Below, piece after piece: positions 47,402 to 57,636 of a stretch of 64,000 nucleotides of DNA. The notes beneath the pieces are model-generated. The model was not told the origin of the DNA, did no database searches, and worked only from the letters and a program-made list of their open reading frames with translations. The stretch is from Mucidula mucida. Taxonomy: Eukaryota; Basidiomycota; Agaricomycetes; Agaricales; Physalacriaceae. Both the position numbers and the translations under genes were made by a program. Position 1 is the first letter of the stretch, and each line of letters starts with the position of its first letter. Where the stretch lies: positions 62,001-126,000 of the forward strand of contig JADNYV010000093.1 in NCBI GenBank assembly GCA_015501055.1, read 5' to 3'.

Positions 47402-49265
47402 TTAACTTGAAAACGGTCCACTACGCTCACCTCCACTTGCATCTGCATTCCTCCGCATGAAGTTCTGCACCAAGCTCTCATACTGCTCGTCCGTCATATG
47501 AGTGTTCAGCGGCATCTGCTCCTCCTCCTGCCGCTCCTCAGATCTCCAAAGATGCCTATCCAACACCGCGCGCAATCCATCTCTGCCAAACGGCTTCGTC
47601 AGAACATCATTCATCCCCGCCGCATAATAGGCCACAACCGCTGCGGGCTGCACATGCGAGGTCATCCCAACGATCACTATTGCGTGGTTGAACCTTCTAA
47701 TAAGCGATGTCGCTGCAACACCGTCTATCCTAGGCATAACGATATCCTTGAGATCACACGTTAGGTGAGGGATGAAGAAGGAACGTAAAAAGCTCGGCTT
47801 ACCATGAGAACAAGATCATATCTCTGTTCACCGATTTTCTGCACAGCATCAACCCCGTCAACGGCGACATTAGAGGTACATCCCATCGCCTGCAATAATC
47901 GTCCAAGAGTCGCCCGAGTAACCGCATCGTCGTCCACCACCAGCACATGTGGCGGCATAGCCCTAGGCAGCACGTCAGCACTCGGTACAAGCGGCAGCGA
48001 TGGCATGACCATCTCATCGTCGTCATCGCCGTCCTCTCCCTCACCACCAGCCAACTGCATCCCAAGACCCCCATGCGCGCCCGTCCGCATTTCCGCCCTC
48101 AGTCGCTCCAACGCCACAATCCTCTCTCTCAACTCCGAATGCGATGACGCATCACAGTCAGTCGTCTGCGATGGGGACGACATCCCCGGCGTCTCATACG
48201 AACCCGGCGCCAATGTCAAGTGTGGCGCAACCGTACTCCCACTGTACTCCATATCCGCCCATGGCAGTCCCATTGCCTCTGCGGTAGTAGTAGAGGGACC
48301 ACGACCGACAAACGGACTCGGATCGATAGGCGGCGGAGGAGGCAGGGTACCCTGCAGGATGTACTGTATCAGCGTCTGCGTGAGCTGATCCTGCTGCGCC
48401 ATGGTCCGCTGGATGCCCACGAGCTCTGCAAGGACATCGTGATACTTTTCCTCTAGGGTCTGGATGTGGGCGGACATGCCCTCTTGTGTATCGACAATGT
48501 CTTGCAGCTGGGATTGAATATTGTTGGTGTCGACGGGGGAGGAGGTGGGCGAGGAGGAGCTGGAGAGCACGGCTGCAGCGTAGGTGCGCGGGCGCGATTG
48601 AACGGTGACTTTGCGCTTGATCTTGTCGAGCTTATCGAGGGTATCAGAGCGAAAGTCGGGGTGCCGAAAGGTAGAGCTCTATAGAAATCGGCGAGGTCAT
48701 GATTGTATAAGCCTGGACTGAAAAGTGGTGCGGACATTTTCGCTCTCCTCGGCGCCTTCTTTCACGGAGACCTTGTGAAAGTCGTATTTATTGAGCTGGC
48801 GCACGAACGATGAGAAGTTCTGGTGCTTGTACATCCGCGGAAGGACCGTGTGAGAAAAAGCGGTAACATCCTTTACCACGAACGCATCGCCCTGTGGCGT
48901 CCATGAGATAACTGGTTGGAATGAAGGCTCCTGCAGAATGCTAATCCGAAATCAGGAACACGAAAACAAGCTTTTAGGAGAATAAAATCTTACCGGGCTA
49001 GTTTCTTGACAAAATCTGTAGGACCTTCGGTCGCGGCAGGTCTTTCATTAGTAGCGACACGGTCGGGTGCCTGTGCCCGGGCTGGACCGTGACGCGTTGA
49101 CGCTGCTGGAGATGAAGACGACGTGGACGCTAACACGGGGGAGGAGGATCCCATAGTAGACGCACCCCTCGAGCGACCTCGTAAAGTAGGCGTAGTACCG
49201 CGCGTCAGGGACGGGGCTGGTAGAAGAGTATGGTATCGTCGTCTAGGTGGTTGAGGTGGATCCAT
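47402..49265 (-). CDS. skn7: HSF-domain plus response-regulator transcription factor, Skn7 type (565 aa)
   Basis: Exons: 49265-48994, 48940-48736, 48678-47803 and 47746-47402, all in phase. An HSF-type DNA-binding domain lies at about residues 83-185: TDFVKKL, EPSFQPVISWTPQGDAFVV, LPRMYKHQNFSSFVRQLNKY, then STFRHPDFR. A coiled coil at about 225-275 (IQSQLQDIVDTQEGMSAHIQ). The C-terminal receiver domain starts around residue 403 (HVLVVDDDAVTR), with phospho-acceptor Asp452 in DIVMP, switch Thr480 and Lys502 in LTKPFG. This is the fungal Skn7 architecture: a nuclear regulator of oxidative and osmotic stress receiving phosphate from a histidine kinase phosphorelay. The usual W before the FRHPDF motif is Ser-Thr here. 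The N-terminus is a low-complexity Arg/Ser/Pro stretch. Confidence 0.92.
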
Positions 49266-49511
49266 AAGTCAAGCCCCGCATAGCATGTCTGCGGGCATTT
49301 ATATTGGACATGCGAGTTTTTACTAGTATGTTCTCGTTAGTTCTTGAGTGGTCGGGAGGTGGGGCTATGTAGCGGACCTTCAAGCTCTAGATTTGGTCCT
49401 GGCCAGCCTCCAATTTCAAACTCCGTCAGGTGACGGAGCACCATCGGCAATTTACGGCAAGTTAATCCGATGACGGCATCGTGCAATTAAACCTGGAGCT
49501 GCCAAGTAATA

Positions 49512-49865
49512 CAGTGCGTTGCAGGGAAATGTGCACCTTCCGCAGTTTGCTCCGCTCAGGAACTCTGCTTAGGGTCGGGCGTAAATGTAGCCTAATCAGG
49601 AAATAAATCTTGTTTGGTCATGCCCCGGACCAAACTGTTAACGCGACCTCGTCCACTAAAAATATCCTTTCTCCCCAAGATAACGTGCTGTTTATAGCAG
49701 TGCTCTCTTACCACTGATCTGGCACGTTGTAGCTCCAAGGTGCGCGAGAATGAAGGGAAGATCTGAATAAGATTTGATGTACTAACTAGGAAACATGTAC
49801 CACCCTGAGCAGAAATCCTGAACGGAGCGGGCTGCGGAAGGTGCACATTTCACTGCAACGCACTG
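49512..49865. mobile_element. Small TIR element (MITE) with TA duplication, 354 bp
   Basis: CAGTGCGTTGCAGGGAAATG at the left and its near-perfect reverse complement at the right, with about 60 bp of imperfect inverted repeat in total. TA at 49510-49511 and 49866-49867. No transposase. TIR sequence differs from the element at 10692-10935, so it is a second family. Consistent with Tc1/mariner-type mobilisation. Confidence 0.82.
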
Positions 49866-50013
49866 TAGTCTGTTTTTTATTGTCAACTCGGAACCGTAGG
49901 TCGCCCTTCCCAATTGGGACACCAAGCACAACCAAAGAACGCGCCTCGCGCCAATTAGTGCCTGAAAATCGTATCACCGTAGTTAATCGAACAATTTTTT
50001 CTTTCTCAGACGC

Positions 50014-50145
50014 CATGACCAGTCCCGTCTTATTCTCATCACCGGACGGCGAAAAGGTCGTGAGAGACATTCTTGCCTCTGTTATACCCGACTATGACCC
50101 GCACGTCTATCAACCGCCCGGCATCTGCAAGGTCCTTGAGCATTG
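50014..50145 (+). pseudogene. Short helicase-like N-terminal fragment
   Basis: 44 codons: PDGEKVVRDILASVIPDYDPHVYQPPGICKVLEH. The pattern D-x-H-x-Y-Q-x-x-G-I-C-x-V-L resembles the Q-motif region just before Walker A in RecQ-like helicases that are abundant in Agaricomycetes. The expected TPTGSGKT does not follow, so if the resemblance is right this is a fragment. Confidence 0.3.
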
Positions 50146-50149
50146 ATCC

Positions 50150-51098
50150 TCGAGCAGCATTGACCAACTCAGATGCAGACTGAAATGGTTGTCGTGGTGA
50201 GGGATTGGCGGAGGCTGATGGGACTGCCCATTGAATTTCTTTCATGCAAAGGCGCTATTTTCGCGCTTTCGCAGATGACGCAGGACGTTTCAAACGATTT
50301 GGAACGCAATCGATTAGGTCGTCGCGTCGGTTCTGGTCAGAGCACCGAGTGCCAGCGAAATGCGGACGCGTCTCCATTAGGCCCACCTTCCCAATGTGGC
50401 CCCGAGATACCCGAAGGTCGACCTGTGCGCGATCAAAATCAGACCATTAAATCCAAATTTTTCTCTCATCTCCCTCAAAAAAAAGTTTCGGTATCTTATT
50501 GGTCTGACTAGGGAGACTAGCCAAGTAAGTAGTTGCAAACTCATGAGCTCGCTTGGAGTTCAATCCATGACCTGAGCGAAGAAAGCTATGTTCGTGCAGC
50601 TTACCTTATCAGAAACCAAAGAAACAACACAGACGCTGATCAACCTGGATCTTAAGCTTCCTTGTGGTCTGAAGCTGCGGCGAGCAATCGGAGGTGTACA
50701 AGAGCAGTACGGGCTGCATCTATGAGGGCTATTTACTTACGGTTAGTATGGCAGAGAATGGGTAAAGACTACACACCAGGAAAAGTCGCAAAAAAGCGTG
50801 CACTTGTCTGGCGAGTCAAACTAGATCCCGGCAAATCAGTGGGGCTGACTCTGCTGGAAGAACGAAGCCGTCTCGTAGCCTCTGGGAGCTCGCTTTGGTG
50901 GCCCAACGTAAATCGCCGAGAAGGGGTCACGGATGGCCTTGGGTGACATGTTAGTGTCCTCTGACATCGTTGTTGCTACTGCGTTGTGGTATTCCCAAGG
51001 TAGACGGAGAGAATGACCGCGGTGCTAGTAGTGTCAATCTCATCATGGTCGTAGATGGCAAGGGACCTATGGTTAGGGTCGCCCTCACGTGTCACTAT
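50150..51098. other. Upstream flank of DUF6535 copy C, diverged repeat
   Basis: Parts (50590-50740) align with 57185-57310 upstream of copy D, e.g. ACAACACAGACGCTGAT followed by the shared CCTGGATCTTAAGCTTCC. No supported coding region. Confidence 0.45.
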
Positions 51099-52686
51099 TT
51101 CCCAAAGTTTCTCCGCATTCTCCGTCGGGGGAGTACAAGCGCACTGGCGACGTTGAGGGTTTGGGTTACTCAACCCTGCTCATGAACCGCCCGACCAAAG
51201 AGGCAAAAATCGCATCCGGGTGGCAGTGGCGATTCAATTGACAGCATCACGTGTACGCGGAATGTATACGTATTCCATACCATCATGGCGTTTTTAGAGC
51301 GCTACAGTGCCTCAAGGACCGCCGCATGCGATCTGTGGAGGCTTCAAAGCAAAAAATCACCTCCGTATGTGCGATTGTCTGGTCGTCTCATGGAAAAGAG
51401 CCTTCTAAAAACGAACAATGGATCGTGTCTCTTGTATTCTCGCAATACCGCATACGGAGTGCGTTGTACGTGTTCTTCTTCCGCTATCACCTGCTGTTTG
51501 TATAGATTCTGATGTCTGCTCGTAAACTCAGGTACCTCCGGTAGATGGACTAACGGATATACTTAAAAACGAACCGCTCGATCAGCACCTCGCTTGCTTC
51601 TCTGATTTTCCCTGCACATGGCCACGGCCAGCGATAACGGTGCGCCACGCTCAATGACTGTAGGAGTGGGGTCAATCCCTCCACCCTCACCTGCAAACAC
51701 CCTTTTTGCGGGCTCCAGCAGTCCTCTTACCCAACCCGATGTTAAAAGTGCTGACTGCTGTGTCGTTCTCGGTGAGAACGTCTCAGAAGAATTCATGCCC
51801 TGTCCCGAGCACTCCGGGCGACGAAGACGCACAGTATTCGGGATCACGCTTCCTGGGCGGCGATCTCCCAAAGGTTTGTTCCCTTCTCGTCTCCCTTCAT
51901 CAATATCCGACCTTGTTTACAGCGCTTGACCCTTTTGACTACGAGCAGAAGTACTCCGAGGCTGAGCCGTACAAGGAGATGGGCGACGGAGGCAGGATTT
52001 GGAAGACCTACGTCGAGGAGAGCATCAAGGTGGACGCGAATCAAGTCGCTGACTGGACGGATGCCCTTGATGTTTTGCTTGTTTTTGTACGTCCTTCATT
52101 GCATACTTTTATGTCTCGCTAACACGCGTCCATAGGCCGGACTTTTCTCTGCTGTTGTCTCCTCATTTGTATCTCAGACCTATCAAAGCCTACTCGTCGA
52201 CCACTCCGAGGTTACTTCATACCTCACGTACGAATCCATCAATCTCCAGCGTGCCAAAGACGCGAACATATCCCTATCAACCATTCCCCGCTCTGAACTC
52301 GCCCCAAACTCGACCTCTGACCCGTCACTCACCGCCGTATGCGTCAATGGTCTTTGGTTTACCAGTTTGACTCTCAGTCTGACGACCGCCCTCATTGCCG
52401 TGTTGACGAAGCAGTGGATTCACCAGTATATGTCTTTCTCTCAGACAGGTGGACCCCGCGAACGCACACAGCTTCGCCAAGCCAGAGCAGACAACCTCGA
52501 GGCCTGGAATGTCCCGGTAATCATTGGCCTGCTTCCCGTCATGATGCACGTCGCGTTGGGTGTCTTCTTAGCCGGTCTCATCATATTCCTGCGCTCACTC
52601 AGCAATCCTATCATGGGGGTCGTCAGCGTGATGGCCTTTATTGCCTTATGCGCATACATGGCATCTAATCTCCTCCCCGTCTTCAA
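51099..52686 (+). repeat. Near-identical segment, copy C side (partner 57637-59224)
   Basis: Constant offset of 6,538 bp to the partner with only a handful of substitutions by eye (for example 51286 T/C, 52058 G/A, a few around 52571). It covers the 5' flank, exons 1 and 2 and the membrane part of exon 3 of the DUF6535 gene. Similarity falls abruptly after about 52686 while the genes remain homologous. Confidence 0.8.
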
Positions 52687-54815
52687 AGCCTCCTGCCCGT
52701 ATGTCACGCCATTAACGCACTACGCCTACCGCCTTGTATTTCATCTCCATCACTTTGATTTCAAGAGGACCTGCCGCCATCTCCGAAACTCCGTTGGCAC
52801 GCAATTGGAGAAATTATTTCCCATAACTGCTTCTCACATTCCGGCGCTTTCGGAGGGAGCCATATCGCAGGGGGTAGTCATCAACGAATCCTCGTCGGCG
52901 TTATATCCGCCGACTCTCCGAGAGGCTGAGAGGCAAATGGTGAAGGGTAATGCCTTAGTCCTCGAAGCAAAAGCCGCCGCTTGGCTCTTTACTGTTTCTT
53001 CCAATTCATCAGTCCATCGCGTTGTGTTACACGCCCTCAGTAACATCCCACTTCAAACAGTCTCTATTATCCACAATATTGCCGGCCAGAAGGTCCTCAA
53101 GGAAGCCGTATCTAGTGCTCTTGCTTCCGCGGACTACTCGCAGCCTGAACAGCGCGCCGCTTACGAGCGTCTTATACGATCACATATCCGGCTTTGTCCT
53201 AGAGTACCTATACAAGTGCTTCCGCTGGCATGGACACAGACAGACCTTTCGCCTTTCGTTTTGACCCTTGGACGTCCGGAACGTGCTGTCCAACTACTGC
53301 GACAAGAAATGTTACGGGACTCGGTCAAACTTGATGTCGCCGCCTGGGCCAAGATCGTACAAGAAGCGATGTCGCTTGGTGACACAGGTTTTGAGTGGCT
53401 CGACGGCGGTTCAGAATGCTCTTTAACGTGGCAGAAGTTTTTGTCCTGGTTCCTCACCTATCATCGGTGTCTCTCTTGTGTCAGACGCCGTCGGTCAGGT
53501 GATGAGGTCTACACTCTGCCGTTCCTTGCTCCTCAGCTACATCACTTCCGCGGGGCCTGCTTCAATCTCATACTCAATTCGAAGTCAAAGCAGGATAGTG
53601 CGACTACTGAACCTATTTTCTTCAGTGATGCCGTTCAGCACTTCATGGTACCATCGCTTTCAGTTGTTCTCTACAAATTCGCGTATTCGTCACTATGTAC
53701 CGGTGAGGTCTATAAGGCGATACCAACCGATATCCGGCTGCAACTCGCCATGCTGCAGTCGACTTTCATCCAAAGTACTAGCTCCGGATCAAATGAAGTA
53801 TCTCTGTTTGCCCAAGCTCTTTGATGTGTTCACGGAAACATTGGCATTCAGGGCTTTGATGCGGCGTATCTTCATCACCGCGATGTCCTTCAGGCAACCT
53901 TCCTTTCATTGACAAACATTGTCGACACCACTTTCCGGTCCTCCGGAGTGCTATGCGCTCGGGACAGAATAGGCGTTTTGCACGCCCTCTTCAGGATTTT
54001 GATATTGTGCCCGGCGCTCCATGAGGATTATCTGCTTTGGATGACAGAAGATGTCGCTTCTTGCGTTACTAGAACAATCTTTACTGGTGACCAGGAGTGG
54101 CATGAATTCGGTCGGTTCATTGCGGATGCCCTGGAAGCTAATGTACAGCTGCCGTGCACGCGACTCCTGTTGAACCTCTATTCCGAGCTTTGCACTAGAC
54201 ACTGGTTAGAGACTATAGCTCATGAATGGTTCGACAAGGATCTTTTCTACAATCACCTAGAGGAGACACATACTGCTTACCGTTTTGCGGCAGCTGCGTT
54301 CATCGCGGGAATCGATGCAATTGGTGGGCCAGAGCACAATCAGGTCCTGGAGTATATACAGCAGCGTGCAAATCTTCTCACGCTCTGCAAGCTCCTCATC
54401 CTTGCTGATGTCGAAAGGCGTAAGACCCTCCGTATCCTGGCCGCGCACATTCCAGGTCACCTCTGGATGTCGTGCTTGATCGACATGCAAGAGTTCCTAC
54501 AATCTGAAGAAACCAAAGGCTTCTACCGCTATCAACTTGAAGATCCTCCCCGACATCCGTATTCAGAGAGTCAGACATTGGTTTACGAGCCCTTCCACAA
54601 GCTATCTGCTACTCTTCTGAAACTCACCCCGCTGTTCCACAAGCCTTCGCATCTCGTACGGGTACATTTCATAGAATGACGTTGTCTGCAAATCATTAAT
54701 ATCTGACTAGATAGTTGCCACTGTACCCTCGCCGGAGGTGCCTTTACGTGTGCACGCACATGAACAGAATACTCAGAACAACGAGAGTGCGAGTAGTTCA
54801 GTCCGTATAGGATGA
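51618..54815 (+). pseudogene. DUF6535 membrane protein, copy C, intact except one nonsense codon
   Basis: Exons 51618-51873, 51923-52086, 52136-54661 and 54711-54815 give 1,017 codons in a single frame. Only TGA at 53822-53824 interrupts, where copy B has CGA (ALRCVHGN). Family sequence as in A and B: DYEQKYSEAEPYKEMGDGG, DALDVLLVF, AGLFSAVVSSFVS, LWFTSLTLSLTTALIAVLTKQW, NVPVIIGLLPVMMHVALGVFLAGLIIFL and IALCAYMASNLLPVF. Four or five hydrophobic segments are followed by about 700 residues of helical sequence with Cys pairs (CLSCVRR). Exon 4 encodes a short tail rich in Asn, Ser and Glu. The best-preserved copy; function unknown. A truncated product of about 700 aa retaining all membrane segments remains possible. 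Confidence 0.85.
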
Positions 54816-55136
54816 TAGCAAATCTAGTAGTTGATATTGTATGTTAATGTAAAGTAGGAAGTCTATGCGTGTCTTTCCTTTCCCTTCTGAATGACAATGT
54901 ATAGCTTCCGAACGCCACAGATCAGCATAACATCGGAGTCCACCAAGAGTTCGAATTTATTGTTCAGTGAACAACATACATTATGATCTCATCGAATCCG
55001 CGGCTGATTTCTGCTTGTTATATGGGCTGAACAACGATAAACAAGAAACTTGTTGTCTATTGTGCACTGCTGGATATTTATATGGAAATGATACCTGCCA
55101 TGACCCACAAAACAACAAATCCCCGCCGGCGGGGCC
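54816..55136. other. Spacer upstream of Q2
   Basis: 54904 onward aligns with 10938 onward upstream of Q1 (CCACAGATCAG, TTTATTGTTCA, ACTGCTGGA, TTATATGGAAAT). It is a conserved Q-gene 5' flank. No ORF conserved between both. Confidence 0.5.
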
Positions 55137-55714
55137 ATGGAGTCCAGCAGGCCTCGCAGTCGACCCTCAAATAGTTCTCGCCCTACACTATCCACTGAAG
55201 AGGGAAAGAGAAGGCATGAGGAAGAGCGGGAAAGACAGCTGAAGAGCTTTAATGCCGCTTTGAAGACATGGAAAGCAGCAGAGGCAAAATGGAGGCATGA
55301 TGACACAAACTGGAGACTTCAATTTCGCAAGGCATTTTTGACACACTTTGCCCAAAATGCGACTTCGGAGCCTCCGTCATGGATTCTGTCTAAGCTAGTC
55401 TTGAAGCTGGAGAGTATACAGAGATGGTGAGTGTCTGAGGATCATAGCCGCCAGGACACCTACTTACCTATCATCAAAGGCCAGAGAGCACTCTTAAAGA
55501 TGCGTTCAGAGTCATCAGATTCACAGTTGATGAGACAGATATGAAGTCGATTGATGGCTACATATACCAAAAGACCTTCGACATTGAGGGCCTCACACAA
55601 TGTCTCACAACCTGCTGGGACATAGCGCTGGCGGCGGTCGGGAACTACCCTGAACATCCTGGACCAGAACCAAAGGCATCTGACTTCGGGATACCAGAGG
55701 ATTCATATCCTTGA
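55137..55714 (+). CDS. Q-family protein, copy Q2 (unrecognised, 174 aa)
   Basis: Exons 55137-55426 and 55480-55714; intron GTGAGT..AAG splits a Trp codon at the same place as Q1. N-terminus Ser/Arg/Pro-rich, then a charged helix (TEEGKRRHEEERERQLKS), the blocks TWKAAEAKWRHD, FRKAFLTHFAQNAT and SKLVLKLESIQRW. The second exon has DGYIYQKTF, LTQCLTTCWD and PKASDFGIPED. No signal peptide or membrane segment; probably cytosolic or nuclear. It lies 320 bp after DUF6535 copy C in the same direction, as Q1 does after copy A, so the two genes travel together. No disabling change in either copy. Confidence 0.7.
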
Positions 55715-55719
55715 CAGCC

Positions 55720-56275
55720 CCGAGCACTTAGGGCAGAATATGATTGAGCTCGAGCCTTTGAAAGGCATCCTATCCCTACAACTTGATATGGCCCTTCGAT
55801 CTGCATCACCCGGGGCCCAGAGCCATCCCATCGAACAATACGCGGACAAGAACGATCATACTGTACGAACGAAACACATTGACATAATCTAGAGTATACA
55901 AGAAGTAATATCTGCCAGTACTGGTTCTGTACGTCGCGCGCAGTCAGTCGTTTCCAGGGCATCCTAGGGCGTCGCTCTCTCCTAACAATGCAGATCGGCC
56001 TGTCAGGGGCAAACTTGCGGGTCGACGACCGACCATCGTAGGATACGCAAGACGGCATCTCCGCAGGTTCACAAAGATATCACGACGTTCTTTCAGAACT
56101 CGTGAAGATCCAGCGAACCGTGTCATAGCAGGACCGACTCACGTAGATGCTAGTACCACACGGTCTGAATTCCTCCATCACCGATTCAAGTCCGTTTATC
56201 GGTCACGTTTTCGTTTCGGAAAATACGCTTCTGCGAGGCTGTTGGTATCTCTATCGCGTCCCGTTTTACGTTCAG
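55720..56275. other. Spacer between Q2 and P2
   Basis: A 137-codon minus frame (56058-55645) overlaps Q2 and has no motif; I see nothing supported here. Confidence 0.4.
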
Positions 56276-56281
56276 CACGTC

Positions 56282-57025
56282 CTATAGGGACTGAAGCACC
56301 TCGGAGTTGTCGGAGGCGTAGCTCCCAACCTCAATTACATCATCCTCTGGTGTTTCGAATACTGTACTGTTGCAGTGTGCCACCCAATCGCCTATATCAA
56401 TGCCCTCTAGCTCAGTACCTGGCGAGGATGAGCGGGATCGCTTTGAAGCGCGCTCAGAGTCGCTGGAGGCAGAGTCCGCGAACGATAGAGGAGAAGTAAC
56501 GGGAGGGTAGTTTTGACGGAGATTTAGGAGGGAACCAGGGCAACCGAATTCGCCCTCGTAGCTGCCGGCGTAGAATTCGAGGTATGGTCAAGGTGCCCAT
56601 GCTATCGAGATGCTGGTGAGTGTTCCGTTGAGTTTGGGATCCATGGTTTCACGATAATTCCCAATAGCGTCAGAGGCATGGGCGATGACGAAGTATGGAT
56701 GAAGATTGCAGGATATGATGGGTGGCGACGGTTTGCTGAGGGCGGAAATATTTTTCGTTGAGGGCTCGCGACTGAAGAGCGACATTCGCCTGGCGAGGGT
56801 GATAACGCGGTATTGGTAGACACCAAAAGGCATATTCTGGATAAGACCTCTTAAATACTCGACGAACGAGATGAAGAAATGCACCGACCATTAGAAACCT
56901 TTCGCGATCCTCAAGTCGCGAACATCCATTGGATGCTTGAAGCTCCGCGAGAGCTGTTATGATTTCCTCGGATGGGAGAGGAATGATTCTTCCGGCCTTT
57001 AAAGCTGCCCTCAGAGAGGGTTGAA
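56282..57025 (-). pseudogene. P-family gene, copy P2, disabled
   Basis: Minus strand. Exon c 57025-56899 and exon d from 56849 align with P3; an exon b like sequence (YEYCWGLKRGELTP) lies upstream near 57150-57085. Exon c encodes VQPSLRAALKAGRI, LPSEEIITALAELQASNG and RLEDRE. Exon d begins GLIQNMPFGVYQYRVI and carries ISCNLHPYFVIAHASDAIG and TLTSISIAWAP. A TGA at 56590-56588 replaces the CGA (Arg) of P3. The C-terminus shifts frame after the YAS motif and stops at 56284-56282. The donor after exon b reads GATCAG where P3 has GTCAG. Dead by at least two changes. Confidence 0.65.
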
Positions 57026-57084
57026 CTGTTGTCATGCGTGAGGAGGCAGTAAAAATGAGGGCGTAGAAACTGATCACGGACGTG

Positions 57085-57636
57085 GTTGGCAGATCCTTTC
57101 AAGTATGGAGTCAATTCGCCTCGCTTGAGACCCCAGCAGTATTCGTAGTTATCGAGCTGTAGAGAGCGTTATGAGAGATAACAAAGCTACTTTCGTGCAG
57201 CTTTCCAAAACAACACAGACGCTGATTAACCTGGATCTTAAGCTTCCTTATGGTTTGAAGCTGCAACGAGCACTCGGAGGTGTACAAGGGCAGTACGCTG
57301 TGCAGGGACGCAAAAAGCGTGGCGAGTCGAACTAGATGCTGGCCAAGCAATGGCACTGACTCTCCTGGAGGGCTGTGGCCGTTGCGTACTAGATCCTGCG
57401 GGCGCTCGCTTCGGTGACCAAGCAAGAACAAAATGTTAACTTCCCAGACGAGTTCAAAATGACACACCGGGGATTGAGGTTGCTGCGACGAAACGGTAAT
57501 ACCAGTCTGGAAGAGATATCGCGCCAGAACCAGGTAGATAGATAAAGACAATGGCGGTGCTAGTAGTCAATCTCATCCAAGTCTCATCGGTACACTCCAC
57601 ACACCTATGGTTAGGGTCGCCTTCACCTGTGAGGAT
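57085..57636. other. Upstream flank of DUF6535 copy D, partly matching that of copy C
   Basis: Contains the P2 exon b like segment and, from 57185, sequence diverged from 50590-51098. No independent gene supported. Confidence 0.4.

Noticed and set aside
50976..51173. Minus-strand ORF shared with 57454-57711 (starts MSNPNPQRRQ)
   Set aside because: Conserved only because the DNA segment is a recent duplicate; frames diverge right after the duplicated part and no motif is present.
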